Positions 5,418 to 6,885 of a stretch of 6,885 nucleotides of DNA are shown here, one piece after another (the first letter of the stretch is position 1; every line of letters begins with the position of its first letter). This DNA comes from Verrucomicrobiales bacterium (GTDB lineage: Bacteria; Verrucomicrobiota; Verrucomicrobiia; Verrucomicrobiales; DEV007). The stretch lies in the NCBI GenBank assembly GCA_002684575.1, contig NYVP01000043.1:31749-38633 (forward strand), read 5' to 3'. The notes beneath the pieces were generated by a model, which did no database searches, was not told where the DNA came from, and worked only from the letters and a program-made list of their open reading frames with translations. The position numbers were made by a program, and so were the translations under genes.

Positions 5418-6347
5418 TTAAGCTCTAGGATGTGTGTTATTATAGGTTTTCTTGATCCTCTCAATACTAACGTGAGTATAAATTTGAGTTGTTGATAAGC
5501 TCGAATGGCCTAGCAAATTTTGAACACTCCTCAGATCAGCTCCGTTATCTAAAAGATGAGTAGCAAAACTATGTCTTAATTTATGAGGACTAACGCCAAC
5601 AGGCAAACCTGCAAGCTCTGTATACTTTTTCACAATGTCTGAGATTGCCCTGGAAGAAATACGTTTTCTTGATTTACTTATAAAAAGTGGCCCTTCTTTT
5701 ATTTTTGCTTTATGAAAATATTTATTAAGCGCTTCAATGGCATGTGCACCTACGGGCACTATTCTTTCCTTGGACCCTTTACCTTTAACCTTAATTGTTT
5801 CATTAAAAAAATCAAAATCATCGAATTTTAGATCAGCTAATTCTGACAATCTGATACCAGTACTGTAAAACACTTCAAGAATGGCCGCATCCCTAGCCGA
5901 AGACCACTGAGGCGCCTGCTTTGGTTGTTTAACGTTAAACGGTAAACTTAAAAGCTGCTCTACCTGGTTTAAGGTTAAAACCAATGGAAGAGTTCTATTA
6001 GCCTTGGGCAATTGAATATCTGATAAAGGATTTAATTTAAGACCCCGCCTTCTAGTCAAAAACTTAAAAAAACTTCTTAACGCTGAAAAATGTAATCTGA
6101 TTGTTGAACGAGCCATTTCCAGCTTCATGCATTCATATAAATACTCTCTAAAGTCGTCCGAAGTACACGAAAACCAATCCTCAAAACCCTTGTAAGATTC
6201 TTTGTACTTGTTAAGAGAATGCTCATAGTTCCTTAGCGTTCTATGTGAAGCATTTCTTTCTACTTCCAAAAAACTTAAAAAATCATCAATGAGCCTATTA
6301 TTGGCTTCACACACGCTACTCTCCCTAGCTATATGTTTCTCGGGCAT
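5418..6347 (-). CDS. xerC: Xer-type tyrosine recombinase (XerC/XerD)
   Basis: This cytoplasmic site-specific recombinase probably resolves chromosome dimers at dif. From the ATG at 6347 it has 309 residues, close to the usual 295-310. The N-terminal SAM-like core-binding domain (about 15-105) includes [12 protein letters not shown] and YEHSLNKY. The catalytic domain (about 120-300) has the full active site: R166 in [13 protein letters not shown]190 in [14 protein letters not shown]255 and R258 in [13 protein letters not shown]281 in LLGHSS and the nucleophile Y290 in TTQIYTHV. The protein ends in HPRA, as do the true Xer proteins, unlike most phage or integron integrases. A GTG six codons upstream is open but less likely. 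XerC and XerD cannot be told apart with certainty from this alone. The absence of flanking att-like repeats or mobile genes supports a housekeeping role over an integrase. Confidence 0.87.
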   Translation of the reverse strand: MPEKHIARESSVCEANNRLIDDFLSFLEVERNASHRTLRNYEHSLNKYKESYKGFEDWFSCTSDDFREYLYECMKLEMARSTIRLHFSALRSFFKFLTRRRGLKLNPLSDIQLPKANRTLPLVLTLNQVEQLLSLPFNVKQPKQAPQWSSARDAAILEVFYSTGIRLSELADLKFDDFDFFNETIKVKGKGSKERIVPVGAHAIEALNKYFHKAKIKEGPLFISKSRKRISSRAISDIVKKYTELAGLPVGVSPHKLRHSFATHLLDNGADLRSVQNLLGHSSLSTTQIYTHVSIERIKKTYNNTHPRA

Positions 6348-6433
6348 CAAATACAAAAATAACACACTTTACTCAAAGAGCCAGATCGGCAATCAAGGTC
6401 TTGACCTCAGGCAATCGCTTGGAATGTTGTAGA

Positions 6434-6885
6434 GTGTCGAATTCAGGACTAACCAAAAGAATTATACCTTGCCTTGATGTAACAAACGGAAGAGTTGTGA
6501 AAGGAACTAAATTTTTGGATCTCCGAGATGCGGGTGATCCAGTTGAATGCGCCATTGCCTATGATGCACAAGGAGCTGATGAATTAGTTTTTCTCGATAT
6601 TACAGCTTCTTCAGATGAAAGAAACACTATGGTTGATGTTGTTGAAAGAACCGCTGAGGAATGTTTTATGCCTCTCACTGTCGGTGGAGGCATTAGGACT
6701 GTCGATGATATGAGAGTAATGCTACATGCAGGGGCAGATAAAGTCGGAGTTAATACGGCTGCAGTTAATAACCCAGAAATAATATCTGATGGCGCAACGG
6801 CCTTCGGATCTCAGTGTATTGTTGTAGCTATTGATGCCAAAAAAAATCTAGAAAACAATTCATGGCAAGTGTATACGCATGGCGG
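6434..6885 (+). CDS. hisF: Imidazole glycerol phosphate synthase cyclase subunit HisF (5' part)
   Basis: HisF, with the glutaminase HisH, converts PRFAR plus ammonia to imidazole glycerol phosphate and AICAR in histidine synthesis. About 150 of some 255 residues are visible before the window edge. Seen are KRIIPCLDV (8-16) with catalytic D15, [17 protein letters not shown] (20-36), [10 protein letters not shown] (50-59), the first phosphate-binding loop VGGGIRT (83-89), [11 protein letters not shown] (100-110), VVAIDAKK (130-137) with the second catalytic aspartate D134, and WQVYTHG at the edge. The two aspartates are offset by four from D11 and D130 of the Thermotoga enzyme, so the numbering is consistent. 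No ATG precedes KRIIPC in frame. The GTG at 6434 is the nearest start and gives [10 protein letters not shown], about four residues longer than usual; TTG codons at 6419 and 6401 are less likely. The gene is divergent from the recombinase, 86 bases apart. Confidence 0.93.
   Translation, partial: MSNSGLTKRIIPCLDVTNGRVVKGTKFLDLRDAGDPVECAIAYDAQGADELVFLDITASSDERNTMVDVVERTAEECFMPLTVGGGIRTVDDMRVMLHAGADKVGVNTAAVNNPEIISDGATAFGSQCIVVAIDAKKNLENNSWQVYTHG

Noticed and set aside
5418..6347. Recombinase as an integrase of a mobile element
   Set aside because: The C-terminal HPRA ending, normal Xer length, core-gene neighbours and absence of att-like repeats all favour a housekeeping Xer protein.
6373..6555. 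60-codon minus-strand frame across the hisF start
   Set aside because: It is antisense to the highly conserved N-terminal part of hisF, which explains the open frame.

Overview
The window comes from an AT-rich, Gram-negative bacterial chromosome. A signal-peptide-bearing outer-membrane beta-barrel protein is present. Start codons mostly lack a clear Shine-Dalgarno sequence, and the untranslated regions are A/T-rich. The protein style (a zinc-less ROK kinase, a TorF-type porin beside amt, this HisF and Xer) recalls marine Verrucomicrobiota, perhaps Opitutales. That is an impression from memory of protein families and not a demonstrated placement.

Layout. Positions 1-201 (+) hold the last 66 residues of a TerC-like membrane protein. 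It converges across a small hairpin on a minus-strand pair: coaX (type III pantothenate kinase, 1183-1935) and a ROK-family sugar kinase (225-1181), separated by one base. Upstream of coaX, 1936-2110 holds two strong hairpins, one of which looks like the terminator of amt. An ammonium transporter follows (amt, 2111-3640, minus), with a signal peptide and an acidic N-terminal extension. Next is a TorF-like outer-membrane protein (3990-4706, minus). Each of these two genes has its own good match to a sigma-54 (-24/-12) promoter, and a strong hairpin lies between them. On the plus strand, 5045-5320 encodes a small unknown protein with one C-terminal membrane helix. It converges on a Xer-type tyrosine recombinase (5418-6347, minus). 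Divergent from that is the start of hisF (6434 to the window end, plus), which is cut by the window edge.

How they fit together. The clearest functional unit is nitrogen acquisition: a candidate outer-membrane pore and an inner-membrane ammonium transporter, transcribed in the same direction, each behind a sigma-54-type promoter, with no PII (glnK) gene between them. coaX and the ROK kinase form a second, housekeeping-type unit (coenzyme A synthesis and sugar phosphorylation). The recombinase and hisF are core genes; there is no sign of an integrated element, CRISPR array, insertion sequence, tRNA or rRNA. I see no evidence for a wholly new system. The points most worth checking are the paired sigma-54 promoters, the altered ROK active-site region, the Amt N-terminal extension, the hairpin cluster downstream of amt, and the small tail-anchored protein.
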